Shown: piece after piece, positions 50,736 through 59,664 of the stretch
Layout of the letters: the number at the start of each line of letters is the position of its first letter
How positions within the stretch are numbered: position 1 is the stretch's first letter
From: Polymorphobacter megasporae
GTDB taxonomy: Bacteria > Pseudomonadota > Alphaproteobacteria > Sphingomonadales > Sphingomonadaceae
Direction of reading: 5' to 3'
Length of the DNA: 64,000 bases
Assembly: GCF_018982885.2 (NCBI RefSeq)
Contig: NZ_CP081848.1
Coordinates: 806,001 to 870,000 of the forward strand
Translations under genes and position numbers: made by a program
The notes under the pieces: model-generated
Databases searched by the model: none
What the model was told of the DNA's origin: nothing
Seen by the model: the letters and a program-made list of their open reading frames with translations, nothing else

Positions 50736-50749
50736 TGCAAACGATTGCA
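50736..50749. promoter_or_regulatory. LacI-family operator between two divergent esterase genes
   Basis: TGCAAACGATTGCA, the exact reverse complement of the site at 49485-49498. It lies 90 bases before esterase A and 76 before the plus-strand hydrolase pair, so one site could control both. Confidence 0.7.
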
Positions 50750-50824
50750 GCCTGTTGCTTATCTGTCGCGTAAAGCAAATCATGCCGCAACCAAGCGGCG
50801 CGTGCGGGTCCAAGGGGACGTGGG

Positions 50825-51940
50825 ATGCATCGGTCACTGTCATACCGGGTCAAGATCGCGAGGGCTGCGGCGCTCGTCCTGGCCCTGTTTGCTGGAGCTT
50901 CCGGTCTCGAGGCGCAATCACCCACCGTCCCCGTCACGGTCGATCAGGACGGAACCGTCCACGTGCCGGCAATGTCGGTGCCGGTGTCGAGCCTGTCGAG
51001 CCCCGAGGCACAGGCCTATGTCGCCGAACATCTCCGCCAGATGCAGCAGCCAGCCCTGCTGCAGCAGGTCAACGGCGTGCCGGTGTTCATGAAGCCCTAC
51101 CTCGCGCGGCAGACCGCGCTATTCGCGCACAAGAAGGTCGAGGCGACGATCGGCGGCGTCCACGTCTATGACTACGCCCCCGCCGCCGGGATCGCGCCGG
51201 CCAACCGGCACCGCGTTCTGATCAATCTTCACGGCGGCGGTTTTTCGGGCTGCTTCCCGGGCTGTGCCGAGCTCGAATCGATCCCGGTAACCGCGCTCGG
51301 CCGGGTTCGAGTCGTCTCGGTCGACTATCGCGAAGGGCCCGACCACAAGTTTCCCGCCGCGAGCGAAGACGTCGCGTCGGTCTATCGTGCGCTGTTGAAG
51401 TCGTATCCGGCAAAGAATATTGGGATTTATGGCTGCTCGGCGGGCGGCATGCTGACCGGCATGGCGATGGCATGGTTCGACAAGCACGGCCTCCCGCTCC
51501 CCGGGGCGATCGGCATCTTCTGCGCGGGGGCTACCACTTCCGCCTTCGGTTTCGGCGGCGATGCCGATTTCGTCGCGATCCCGATCGGCGAGGCGCGCGC
51601 CGCGCCCGCGTGGCCGCCTGCCGAGCCGAACGCCGGGACCAAGCTGCCGTATCTCGCCGGCACCGATCCCAAGGATCCGCTCGTCAACCCGGGGATATCG
51701 GATGCGGTGATGCGCCGCTTCCCGCCGACGCTGATCATCACCGCGACGCGCGGCTTCGAATATAGTTCGGCGGTCCACACTCACGCTCAGCTCGTCCGCC
51801 TCGGCGTCGACGCGGAGCTTCACGTCTGGGAGGGGCTGTTCCACGGCTTTTTCTACAATCCCGACGTCCCCGAATCGCGCGAGGCGTATGACGTGATGGT
51901 CCGCTTCTTCGACCGCCATCTCGGCCGAGCGGAGCGGTGA
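50825..51940 (+). CDS. Secreted alpha/beta hydrolase (HSL/BD-FAE-like)
   Basis: 371 residues. Sec signal peptide ending GLEAQS, an N-terminal extension of about 80 residues, then LINLHGGGFSG, the elbow IYGCSAGGM and LFHGFFYNP with the catalytic His. GCSAGG instead of GESAGG, and a Cys pair in SGCFPGC, set it apart from esterases A and B. Probably a periplasmic carboxylesterase. It is first of a two-gene operon starting at the LacI operator. Confidence 0.82.
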   Translation: MHRSLSYRVKIARAAALVLALFAGASGLEAQSPTVPVTVDQDGTVHVPAMSVPVSSLSSPEAQAYVAEHLRQMQQPALLQQVNGVPVFMKPYLARQTALFAHKKVEATIGGVHVYDYAPAAGIAPANRHRVLINLHGGGFSGCFPGCAELESIPVTALGRVRVVSVDYREGPDHKFPAASEDVASVYRALLKSYPAKNIGIYGCSAGGMLTGMAMAWFDKHGLPLPGAIGIFCAGATTSAFGFGGDADFVAIPIGEARAAPAWPPAEPNAGTKLPYLAGTDPKDPLVNPGISDAVMRRFPPTLIITATRGFEYSSAVHTHAQLVRLGVDAELHVWEGLFHGFFYNPDVPESREAYDVMVRFFDRHLGRAER

Positions 51941-51956
51941 CGGCGCGAGCGAACGC

Positions 51957-52859
51957 ATGACCACCGCGTCACCGTTCGAGGCGCTACAGCCGCCGTCGGG
52001 ACACGGACGGCTGTTCGTCTACCGGGACTTCCGGTCGCGCGCGCTGCTGCCCCGCGACATCTTCGTCTGGGTGCCCGATGGCGGGCCCGGCGCGGGGTTC
52101 TCGGTGCTCTACATGCAGGACGGGCAAAACCTGTTCGACGCGCGCCTCGTGCCGTTCGGCACTGCGTGGGAGGCCGATCGCAGCATGGCCCGGCTGGCAG
52201 ACAGCGGGGCGATTGCGCCCGCAATCATCGTCGGCATCGGCAGCACTGCCGATCGCTTCGTCGAATATGCCCCCGAGCTGATCCTCGACCGGCTGGCCGA
52301 GCCCGCGCGCCAAGCGATCGAGGCGGCGTGGGGCGGCGGCGCGCGGTCCGGCAGCTACGCGCAAATGGTCATGGAAGACATCCGCCCCCTTATCGACGCG
52401 CACTTTCCGACAAACTCCGCCGCGAGCGCGACCTTCGTCGGTGGATCGTCGATGGGTGCGGTTGCCGCCGCCGAGTTGCTGGCGCGGTATCCTAACAGCT
52501 TCGCCGGGGCGGCCTTGTTGTCGGCGCACTTCAGCCTGTTGCCGGTGACCGGGACCGAGCCGCTGCCTGCAGGCTTCGCCGAGCAGGTCGCGGCGGCGGT
52601 CGGAAGTTTTGCGCGCGCGTGTCTGCCCCCAGCAGGGCACCATCGGATATGGCTCGACCGCAGCATGCTCGGCATCGATGCGTTTTATCCGCCGAGCCAT
52701 GCGGCGTTTGTCGCGGCGCTGACCGGGCTGGGCTATGTCGAGGGCATCGACATGGCCCCGAGCGTCTATCCCGGCGTCGGCCATGACGAGGATGCATGGC
52801 GGAGCCGGCTCGACGACGTCCTCGGCTTTCTTCTCGCGCCGGCGCGTGCTGCGCAGTGA
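51957..52859 (+). CDS. Cytosolic esterase of the Esterase-D/IroE-like group
   Basis: 300 residues, no signal peptide. FVWVPDGGP and LYMQDGQNLFD are typical of the putative-esterase (enterochelin-esterase-like) alpha/beta hydrolases; the elbow is VGGSSMGAVAA and the His is in YPGVGHDEDAW. Encoded 16 bases after the secreted hydrolase. Because it is cytosolic, it would act on an ester that has already crossed the inner membrane, complementing the periplasmic esterases. Confidence 0.8.
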   Translation: MTTASPFEALQPPSGHGRLFVYRDFRSRALLPRDIFVWVPDGGPGAGFSVLYMQDGQNLFDARLVPFGTAWEADRSMARLADSGAIAPAIIVGIGSTADRFVEYAPELILDRLAEPARQAIEAAWGGGARSGSYAQMVMEDIRPLIDAHFPTNSAASATFVGGSSMGAVAAAELLARYPNSFAGAALLSAHFSLLPVTGTEPLPAGFAEQVAAAVGSFARACLPPAGHHRIWLDRSMLGIDAFYPPSHAAFVAALTGLGYVEGIDMAPSVYPGVGHDEDAWRSRLDDVLGFLLAPARAAQ

Positions 52860-52863
52860 GCGG

Positions 52864-54201
52864 TCAGGCGTTCGCCGATGTGCGGCCTGTGTGCGCGTGT
52901 GGTTCGCGTGCCCAGAATACGCTTGCCGACGCTGCCAGCATCAGGACGCCGCATAACGTCAGCGCATTTCGCGCGTCGCCCGCGAGGAGCGTATTGAAAT
53001 ATAGCGGCATCGTCACGGCGTTGAGCAGCATCGGCGCGACGATCATCATGTTGAAAATGCCCATGTAAACTCCGGTCCGTTCGGGCGGAATGCTTCGCGC
53101 GAGGATGATATACGGGTTGCCCATGATGCTCGCCCAGCCGATCCCGATCCCGATCGCCGGCACCAGTAGCCACGATTTATCGGCGATATGCGGAATAGCC
53201 GCCATCCCAACGCCGGCAGCCACAAGACAAACCGCATGCGTCGTCGCCGGACCCCATCGTTTCGACAGTGGAACCATCGCCAAGGCCGCGACAAACGCAA
53301 TACCGTTGTAAAACCCGCCCAGAATGCCGTTGTCGAGGACTGCCCGGCGGAAGCTCTCGGACAGCGGATTGGCCTCGCCGTACACCGAACGACTGATCGA
53401 ATAAACGACGTAATTCCAATACGCGAACATCGCATACCATTGGAACAGGCTCATCAGCGCCAGCTTTCGCATCGTCACCGGCATCGTGACGATCGCATCC
53501 CAGATCTCGCCCAGGGTGGCGCCAACGGTGCGCGACTTCGCCCGGATGACCGCCCGAGCCGCATCGCTCAGCGGCAATTCGGGAACGCGCCAGATCGACC
53601 AGACGATCGTCGTGAACGACAAAACCGCGCCGATCGTGAACGCCGCCCGGGTGATGACGGGGATGTTGTGCGCGTCGACCGCATTGAGGTCAAAACCGAG
53701 CGCGTGGACCATGAAGCTCGGCGCCAGATACGCCAGCATTTGGCCGAGCCCTGTAAACGCGCTCTGCGACAGGAAGCCGAAGTTACGCTGCTCGTCGGAC
53801 AGCCGGTCACTGACATAGGCGCGATACGGCTCCATCGTGATGTTGTTTCCGGCATCGAGCAGCCACAGCGTGCACACCGCCGCAAGGATCGTCGGCGCGA
53901 GCGGCATGACGAACAGCCCGATCGAACACAGCACTGCGCCGACGAGGAAATACGGCGTGCGCCGGCCCCAGCGCGACGCGGTTCGATCGCTCATCGCACC
54001 GATCAACGGCTGGATCAGCAGCCCGGTCAGCGGCCCGGCAAGCTGAAGTAGCGGGATGCTGGCCTCGCTTGCGCCGAGGTAAGAATAGATTGGTGCCATG
54101 TTCGACTGCTGCAGGCCGAAGCTGAACTGGAGCCCGAGGAAGCCAAGGTTCATCTCGACAATCCGCATGATCGGAAGGCGCGGCTTCAAGGCATAAGTCA
54201 C
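52864..54201 (-). CDS. MFS sugar importer, SUT/SLC45-like (probable sucrose)
   Basis: 445 residues from GTG 54201, which has GGAG five bases upstream. Twelve predicted helices. The opening KPRLPIMRIVEMNLGFLGLQFSFGLQQSNM and the loop SDRTASRWGRRTPYFLVG are the signature of the SLC45/plant SUT group of proton-coupled sucrose or maltose transporters. With amylosucrase and fructokinase in the same regulon, sucrose is the most likely cargo. Last gene of the three-gene minus operon that starts at the operator 56387-56400. Confidence 0.85.
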   Translation of the reverse strand: MTYALKPRLPIMRIVEMNLGFLGLQFSFGLQQSNMAPIYSYLGASEASIPLLQLAGPLTGLLIQPLIGAMSDRTASRWGRRTPYFLVGAVLCSIGLFVMPLAPTILAAVCTLWLLDAGNNITMEPYRAYVSDRLSDEQRNFGFLSQSAFTGLGQMLAYLAPSFMVHALGFDLNAVDAHNIPVITRAAFTIGAVLSFTTIVWSIWRVPELPLSDAARAVIRAKSRTVGATLGEIWDAIVTMPVTMRKLALMSLFQWYAMFAYWNYVVYSISRSVYGEANPLSESFRRAVLDNGILGGFYNGIAFVAALAMVPLSKRWGPATTHAVCLVAAGVGMAAIPHIADKSWLLVPAIGIGIGWASIMGNPYIILARSIPPERTGVYMGIFNMMIVAPMLLNAVTMPLYFNTLLAGDARNALTLCGVLMLAASASVFWAREPHAHTGRTSANA

Positions 54202-54235
54202 GGCTGCTCCAACACGCGATGCGGCCAGCTTCGTG

Positions 54236-55291
54236 TCAACGCTGGACAAGATGTATGTCCAGCCATTTGTGAAACAGCGCCGGCCAAGCGCTGTTGGTCG
54301 CGGCGAGTGAGCCAAGCCCAAAGCCATGACCACCGGTCTCGAAGAAATGCGCTTCGACAGGAACGTGCGCCGCACGCAGCGCGGACAGCATCATCAGGCT
54401 GTTCTCAGGCGGAACCGCAAGGTCGTCGAGCGCATGGACGAGAAAAGTCGGTGGCGTAACTGTCGTGACGTGCAATTCGACCGAGCGCATCGCCACCAGT
54501 GCCGCCGGAGGGTTCTCGCCGAGCAGCGACGTCGCACTTTGCGGGTTGGTCAGCCGCGCATCCATCGTAATTACCGGGTAGATCAATCCCGCCGCTGCTG
54601 GTCGAGCATCGATCGCATCGACGGCATCGCGCGCGGCGTAGACCGGCTCGGCGAAGCCGGTGGCGAGCGACGCCGCAATATGCCCGCCCGCCGAATAGCC
54701 GAGCGCCGCGACCTGCGCTTCGTCGATCGCAAAGCGCGCAGCATTCGCGCGGATTAAGCGCATCGCGCGCTGGGCGTCCTGCAGCGGAACATTCCAGCGA
54801 TGAGACCAGCCCTCACCCGGCAGGCGATATGTCAGCACGAACACGGTGTAACCCATTGCGGCGAACGCTTCCGCGGTCCCCGCGCCCTCATGCGTTCCGA
54901 CGATGAAAGTATAGGCCCCACTCGGAATGAGCAGGATTCCGTGCCGATTACTGTCGCGCGGACGGAAGACGCGCAGATTGGGCGCGGCGACATTGCGGAT
55001 GAAGCCCGGGGGCGACGCTGGCGGAACCGGGCGCGGGGCAAAGCCACCCTCGGGCGGCGCACCTGCCCACAGCGGGATGACTTCGGCGTTGATCCAGCTC
55101 GGAGGCAGCGGACCGAGTGGATTCATAGGCGACGGTGTTGCGGCAGCGAGAGGCGTCGCCGACCGCGCTACCGAACTCTGCGACAGCGCGAGGCCGACGC
55201 CAGTTGCGACCAGCACCGCACGGCGATCGAGCTCGGGGCGGGCGTGAACGAGGGTCGGATCGTTTGCGCTGCCCGGTTCGATGGTCTGCAT
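54236..55291 (-). CDS. Exported alpha/beta hydrolase (acyl/xylan esterase-like)
   Basis: 351 residues from ATG 55291, overlapping the stop of esterase B (TAATG). The leader contains LDRRAVLVATGVGLALS, which looks Tat-like. ILLIPSGAYTFI is the oxyanion strand, LGYSAGGH the nucleophile elbow, HALDDLAVPPE the acid and GGHGFGLG the His. It resembles the acetyl-xylan/feruloyl esterase-like BD-FAE group. Middle gene of the esterase B - hydrolase - SLC45 transporter operon. Confidence 0.82.
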   Translation of the reverse strand: MQTIEPGSANDPTLVHARPELDRRAVLVATGVGLALSQSSVARSATPLAAATPSPMNPLGPLPPSWINAEVIPLWAGAPPEGGFAPRPVPPASPPGFIRNVAAPNLRVFRPRDSNRHGILLIPSGAYTFIVGTHEGAGTAEAFAAMGYTVFVLTYRLPGEGWSHRWNVPLQDAQRAMRLIRANAARFAIDEAQVAALGYSAGGHIAASLATGFAEPVYAARDAVDAIDARPAAAGLIYPVITMDARLTNPQSATSLLGENPPAALVAMRSVELHVTTVTPPTFLVHALDDLAVPPENSLMMLSALRAAHVPVEAHFFETGGHGFGLGSLAATNSAWPALFHKWLDIHLVQR

Positions 55292-56349
55292 TAGACAGGT
55301 ACCGCGAAGGCGGCCTTCATGGCGCTTTTCCACGCGGCGGTGAATTCGCGCGATACGCGCGCTTCGGGGACGACGAAATCGAAGGCGTGGAAGGCTCCCG
55401 GCGTCACCTGAACCTGAGTCGGCACGCCTGAAGCGACGAGCCGCCGCGCATAAGCCATGTCTTCGTCGGCGAAGAGGTCGATCGCGCCAACGCCGATAAA
55501 AGCCGGCGGCAGGCCCGCCAAGTTCGCCACGCGTGCCGGGACCGCGCCGGTTGGCACGCGATCGCCGCCAGCAGGCACGCCGAGAAACGCGGTCCAGCCG
55601 AAGCGGTTTGCCTCGGGAGACCAGCCGATCGACCCAATATACGGTGGCGTGGCTCGGGTGCTGCCCGTTCGGTCGTCGAGCATGGGATAGATCAGCGTCT
55701 GATAGCACAGACGGACCTCGCCGCGGTCGCGAGCGACGATCGCAACCATCGCCGCGAGCCCGCCGCCAGCGCTTTCGCCCATGACGGCGATCCGCACCGG
55801 ATCGACCCCCAACGCCGCAGCGTTGCGGGCAACCCAAACGAGCGCGGCGTAATTATCTTCGACCGGTCCTGGAAAAGGGGTTTCCGGGGACAGGCGGTAG
55901 TCGACATTGACAACGACGCAGTCGAGTTTGGCGGCTACCGTCTGGCAGAAAGCGGTCATATTCTGCGCGCGACCCGAGATCATGCCACCGCCGTGGATAT
56001 GAAGGATGGCCGGCCGTGGCGCGCCGCCCGCGCGTACACCGATCACCTGCACCACGACGGGCGGGTCGCCGCGCGCGCCGGGAACGGTGCGCGTTTCGAC
56101 CGCTGGCGCGGGCGGCGGAAGCGAGGCGGGCGCGACCCACGACGCACGAACGGCAGGCAGTGAAGCCCGGGTCATTGGCGGGAAATGTTGGGCAAGCATG
56201 GCCGCAGCGGCGGCGCGCAGTTCGGGATCGACGAGATGAAGCGGGTCTATCTCTGCCGGAACGGCCACGGTGCCGGCCACCGCCGGACCGAGCAGCAATG
56301 CGGCTCCGGTTGCGCCAATGGCCTTCGACAAATCACGCCGGGTCAACAT
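55291..56349 (-). CDS. Tat-exported HSL-type esterase B
   Basis: 352 residues from ATG 56349 (GGGGGAG upstream). Twin-arginine leader LTRRDLSKAIG, oxyanion HIHGGGM, elbow GESAGGG, acid in GAIDLFADED and His in GAFHAFDF. It is a paralogue of esterase A, sharing almost every motif and the same layout, but His-Gly after the catalytic His has become His-Ala. First gene of the operon that also holds the SLC45-like importer. A LacI-type operator lies 38 bases upstream. Confidence 0.87.
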   Translation of the reverse strand: MLTRRDLSKAIGATGAALLLGPAVAGTVAVPAEIDPLHLVDPELRAAAAAMLAQHFPPMTRASLPAVRASWVAPASLPPPAPAVETRTVPGARGDPPVVVQVIGVRAGGAPRPAILHIHGGGMISGRAQNMTAFCQTVAAKLDCVVVNVDYRLSPETPFPGPVEDNYAALVWVARNAAALGVDPVRIAVMGESAGGGLAAMVAIVARDRGEVRLCYQTLIYPMLDDRTGSTRATPPYIGSIGWSPEANRFGWTAFLGVPAGGDRVPTGAVPARVANLAGLPPAFIGVGAIDLFADEDMAYARRLVASGVPTQVQVTPGAFHAFDFVVPEARVSREFTAAWKSAMKAAFAVPV

Positions 56350-56386
56350 CACGAAATCTCTCCCCCTCAATCGCCGCAGTTGGTTC

Positions 56387-56400
56387 TGCAATCGATTGCG
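56387..56400. promoter_or_regulatory. LacI-family operator before esterase B operon
   Basis: TGCAATCGATTGCG, a 12-base perfect palindrome (GCAATCGATTGC) matching the sites at 49485 and 50736 except at the outer base. It also lies in the divergent gap before the LacI gene at 56525, so autoregulation is possible. Confidence 0.65.
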
Positions 56401-56524
56401 AAATCCTACCGCCATCTCCGTTACATCGCAATGATCGTCGCGCGGCAATCGTCATGCACACTGCTGTGCAAGCCGTTCGAGCCGCGAGGCGTTGCGGCGC
56501 AGCCGGGATGCGGTAAGTGGCGCT

Positions 56525-57565
56525 ATGCGATCGCCAAAGCCTACCAGTCCGAACGGCGCGTCTGCGGGGCCGCTGAAGATGACCGATATCGCCCGGCTCG
56601 CGGGTGTCTCGACCTCGACGGTGTCGCGCGCGCTGGCCGAAAGCCCGCTGATCCCGGTGAAAACGCGGCAGCAGATTCAGCAGATTGCGGCCGAACATGA
56701 CTATGTGATCGATCAACGTGGGCAGCGGCTGCGGTCGAGTCGAACCCGCACGATCTGCGTCGCCATTCCGCTTGGGCACGAAGCGGACCAGATGATTTCG
56801 GACCCGTTCTTCCTCCAGCTCTTCGGTCATATCGCCGACGAGATCTCTGCGCGGCAGTACGATGTGCTCCTGTCGCGGATCCCGTCGCCGGCTCCGGGCT
56901 GGCTGTCGCGTCATGTCCAAACGCAAAAGGCCGACGGCTATATAATCGTCGGGCAAAGCGACCAGCACGCGGAGATCAACCAAGCGGCGCGGGCTTTTCT
57001 TCCATTGGTGGTGTGGGGCGCGCATCTTCCCGAGCAGGCGTACTGCTCAGTCGGATCGGACAATATCGGCGGGGCGCGTGCCGCCGTGGATGCCTTGCTG
57101 CAAGCCGGGAGACGCCGGATCGTCTTCCTCGGCGCGTCTTCATTGCCGGAAATCCAGATGCGGCTGCGGGGCTATACGACGGCGCTCGAGCGTGCCGGTA
57201 TTGCCGTGGTCGACGAACTCATCCAGCCCGCGCATTTCACCGGGGATACGGCGTTGGCCGCCGTCCAGGACCTTATCGCGCGTGGTGTCGCTTTCGACGG
57301 CGTCTTCGCGGCGTCGGACGTCATTGCGCTTGGCGCGCTGCGTGCGCTTCAGACCAGCGGCGTGTCGGTGCCGGCCGACGTATCGGTGATCGGGTTCGAC
57401 GATCTCGCCCTTGCCGAACATTCGAATCCGCGGCTGACGACGGTGCATCAGGATCTCAAGCATGGCGCCGCGGCGCTGGTCGAGTTCCTTTTTCGGCGGA
57501 TGAACGGGGAGGAGACACCGTCGGCGACTTTGCCTGTGCGAGTCGTCCAGCGCGATTCGGTTTAG
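56525..57565 (+). CDS. LacI-family transcriptional regulator 2
   Basis: 346 residues from ATG 56525 (a frame continues upstream without a better start). HTH MTDIARLAGVSTSTVSRALAE at residues 19-39, hinge RLRSSRTRTI, then the sugar-binding-protein-like effector domain (GSDNIGGARAAVDALL, VIGFDDLALAEHSNPRLTTV). It is divergent from the esterase B operon and is the obvious regulator of the palindromes at 49485, 50736 and 56387. The effector is probably sucrose, fructose or a sugar ester (inference). Confidence 0.88.
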   Translation: MRSPKPTSPNGASAGPLKMTDIARLAGVSTSTVSRALAESPLIPVKTRQQIQQIAAEHDYVIDQRGQRLRSSRTRTICVAIPLGHEADQMISDPFFLQLFGHIADEISARQYDVLLSRIPSPAPGWLSRHVQTQKADGYIIVGQSDQHAEINQAARAFLPLVVWGAHLPEQAYCSVGSDNIGGARAAVDALLQAGRRRIVFLGASSLPEIQMRLRGYTTALERAGIAVVDELIQPAHFTGDTALAAVQDLIARGVAFDGVFAASDVIALGALRALQTSGVSVPADVSVIGFDDLALAEHSNPRLTTVHQDLKHGAAALVEFLFRRMNGEETPSATLPVRVVQRDSV

Positions 57566-57580
57566 GCCCTAAGCGTCAGG

Positions 57581-57604
57581 AGGCGGCAAGCGGCATCGCC
57601 GCCT
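57581..57604. terminator. Stem-loop between convergent genes
   Basis: AGGCGGC (57581-57587) pairs exactly with GCCGCCT (57598-57604) around a 10-base loop. It lies between the ends of the convergent LacI and Trm112-like genes, overlapping the stop of the latter. A U-tract is poor in both directions, so its terminator strength is uncertain. Confidence 0.45.
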
Positions 57605-57800
57605 AAATATCACGCGCCTCTTCGATCGTCATGATCGGAACGCCCTTGCGGATTGGATACGCCAGCCCCGCCGAGTCGGACACAAGCTCGTTTGCGGCAC
57701 GGTCGTAGCGCAGCGGCGAGCGCGTTAGGGGGCAGACGAGAATCGCGAGAAGGCGCGGATCAGGGTCGCGCGCAACGTGCTCGGCGACGTGCTCGGTCAC
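57603..57800 (-). CDS. Trm112-like small protein
   Basis: 65 residues. [17 protein letters not shown] and the ending [17 protein letters not shown] are the conserved parts of bacterial Trm112/UPF0434 proteins, which resemble the methyltransferase-activating Trm112 of eukaryotes. Only one of the usual metal-binding Cys is present, as is common in bacterial forms. It overlaps the preceding Lon-N gene by four bases (ATGA). Confidence 0.85.
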   Translation of the reverse strand: MTEHVAEHVARDPDPRLLAILVCPLTRSPLRYDRAANELVSDSAGLAYPIRKGVPIMTIEEARDI

Positions 57801-58483
57801 TGAAGCAAATTGCCGTCGCTGCCGCCCGCGCCTTGGGCAAACGTCATCAGCGCGTTGAGCGTTGCCGCCCGCGCTGGCAGGTCGCGGGCTTCGAGGAGCG
57901 CCTGCCGCTCGACCGGATCGAACGGACAGACCGCAGATAGCGTCGTCACGAGCGAATCGTCGTCGGCCTCGGCGACTGCGGTCCAGTCGGCGCTCAATCC
58001 CTGCGTGTCGAGGTACGACCGCAGCGTCGTCTCCAGTGCCGACCGTGCGGCGGGGGCAAGCGGGCGCGGCTCGCCCTCGTCATCGGTAAAGGCGTCGAAG
58101 TCGGGCATGACCTGGCGGTACGGTGTCGTCACGTCGAGCTCGCGGGCGACGGCAAAACGCGCGACACCGGTCAGCGCGATGATCATCCGCCCGTCGCCGG
58201 TCTCGCGGAATTCAGTGATACGCCCCGCGCAGCCGACGTCGAACAAGCCAGGACGCCCCCCGGCGTCGGCGTCATCATCCATCGTCAGCCGGGGCTGGAT
58301 CATGCCGATCAGCTTCGAGCCTGCCATCGCGTCACGGACCATTGCCAGGTAGCGCGGCTCGAAGATGTTAAGCGGCATCACCCCGCGCGGCAGCAGCACC
58401 GCGCCGCCGATCGGGAAAACCGGCAAGACGGTCGGCAGCATCGTCATCTCCTCGTCGGGGCCGGGATCGGGCGTGTCCATCAT
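57797..58483 (-). CDS. Lon N-terminal (substrate-binding) domain protein
   Basis: 228 residues. It consists of the Lon substrate-binding (PUA-like) domain alone: [30 protein letters not shown], then the helical part, with no ATPase or protease domain. Its ends touch the Trm112-like and thioredoxin genes, a common order in sphingomonads. Probable role in protein quality control; the partner is not known. Confidence 0.85.
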   Translation of the reverse strand: MMDTPDPGPDEEMTMLPTVLPVFPIGGAVLLPRGVMPLNIFEPRYLAMVRDAMAGSKLIGMIQPRLTMDDDADAGGRPGLFDVGCAGRITEFRETGDGRMIIALTGVARFAVARELDVTTPYRQVMPDFDAFTDDEGEPRPLAPAARSALETTLRSYLDTQGLSADWTAVAEADDDSLVTTLSAVCPFDPVERQALLEARDLPARAATLNALMTFAQGAGGSDGNLLQ

Positions 58484-58494
58484 TGCTTATACGA

Positions 58495-59394
58495 TCAGGC
58501 GAACAGGATCGTCGACAGGCGGCGGCGCACCGCCGCAGCCCAGGGGTCGGTAAAGCCGGCAGCTTCGAGCATTTTGAGCAACCGCGCCTTCGCCGCACCT
58601 TCATTCGCGTCGCGGTCGCCGGCGATGCTTGCAAGCAGAACGTCGGCCGCGCCATCGCGGTCTCCCCGCGCCATCAAGCCGCCAGCGAGCTCGACCGCAC
58701 CGGCATGATCGCCAGGATCGGCGGCGACACGCGCGGCTAGCCCGGCGAGGTCGTCGACCGGCACCGCGTCCTTAGCCAGCGCGATCGCGGCGCGCGTCTG
58801 GGCGAGCGTCGGATCCTTTGCATCGGGCGCGAGGGCGGCCAGCGCGGTGTCCGCCGCCTCATGCTGGCCGAGCGCGACAAGCGCGCGGGCATAACCTGCG
58901 ATGATCTCGACGCGGTCCGGGAACTCCTGCGCCAGCACGCTGAACATCTCCGCCGCCTCCGCCGCCTCGCCCTCGTCGAGCGCTTCGTTGGCGGCAGCAA
59001 TCATCTCCTTGATTTCCACCTCGGGGTCACCGGGCGCGGGCGGCACGGCGGCGAGCAGACGATCGACGAAAGTGTTGATTTCGCGCTCGCTCAGGGCACC
59101 CTGAAAGCCATCGACCGGCTGGCCGCGGAGGAAGGCGTAGACGGTCGGGATCGACTGGATGCGGAACTGCGCGCTGATGGCTGGGTTCTTGTCGATGTCG
59201 ATCTTGACCAGCTTTACCCGCGGCGCGTGCGCGGCGACGATCCGTTCGAGGAGGGGGGTCAGCGTCTTGCAGGGGCCGCACCACTCGGCCCAGAAATCGA
59301 CGAGGACCAGCGCGGTCGCCGACGCGTCGATGACGTCGCGCTTGAACGCCTCGATGCTGGCTTTTTCGGATTGGGGGGACGACAGGCTGGCCAC
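58495..59394 (-). CDS. YbbN/CnoX-like thioredoxin-TPR co-chaperone
   Basis: 299 residues from GTG 59394. The thioredoxin domain (about 10-115) keeps the active site as WCGPC (Cys39, Cys42), followed by a TPR-like helical part (130-299). In E. coli the related CnoX/YbbN is a holdase that protects proteins from chlorine stress and works with GroEL and DnaK; the full CxxC here suggests redox activity as well. Cytosolic. First gene of the minus-strand three-gene run. Confidence 0.85.
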   Translation of the reverse strand: MASLSSPQSEKASIEAFKRDVIDASATALVLVDFWAEWCGPCKTLTPLLERIVAAHAPRVKLVKIDIDKNPAISAQFRIQSIPTVYAFLRGQPVDGFQGALSEREINTFVDRLLAAVPPAPGDPEVEIKEMIAAANEALDEGEAAEAAEMFSVLAQEFPDRVEIIAGYARALVALGQHEAADTALAALAPDAKDPTLAQTRAAIALAKDAVPVDDLAGLAARVAADPGDHAGAVELAGGLMARGDRDGAADVLLASIAGDRDANEGAAKARLLKMLEAAGFTDPWAAAVRRRLSTILFA

Positions 59395-59558
59395 GCGCGA
59401 TGACTCCGTTGTTCGGTCCCGGCATATGGGGGTCGGGTGCGGTGCTTGCCAAGGCTGGTCGGAACCGCAGCCCTACCCGATTTCAGGCTTGCCCCCGCCG
59501 CCGACCTGCTGTAGCGAGCCGTCTCCCGAAGCGCAGGTCAAACCAGCGCTTCCGCCGA

Positions 59559-59633
<75 letters not shown>

Positions 59634-59664
59634 TTTTCGCTTTGGCTTCGGCCGGGCGACTTAG

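Noticed and set aside
56468-56481. TGCAAGCCGTTCGA as a further LacI operator before LacI 2
   Set aside because: Only 10 of 14 positions match and the right half-site is lost; not above chance in this composition.
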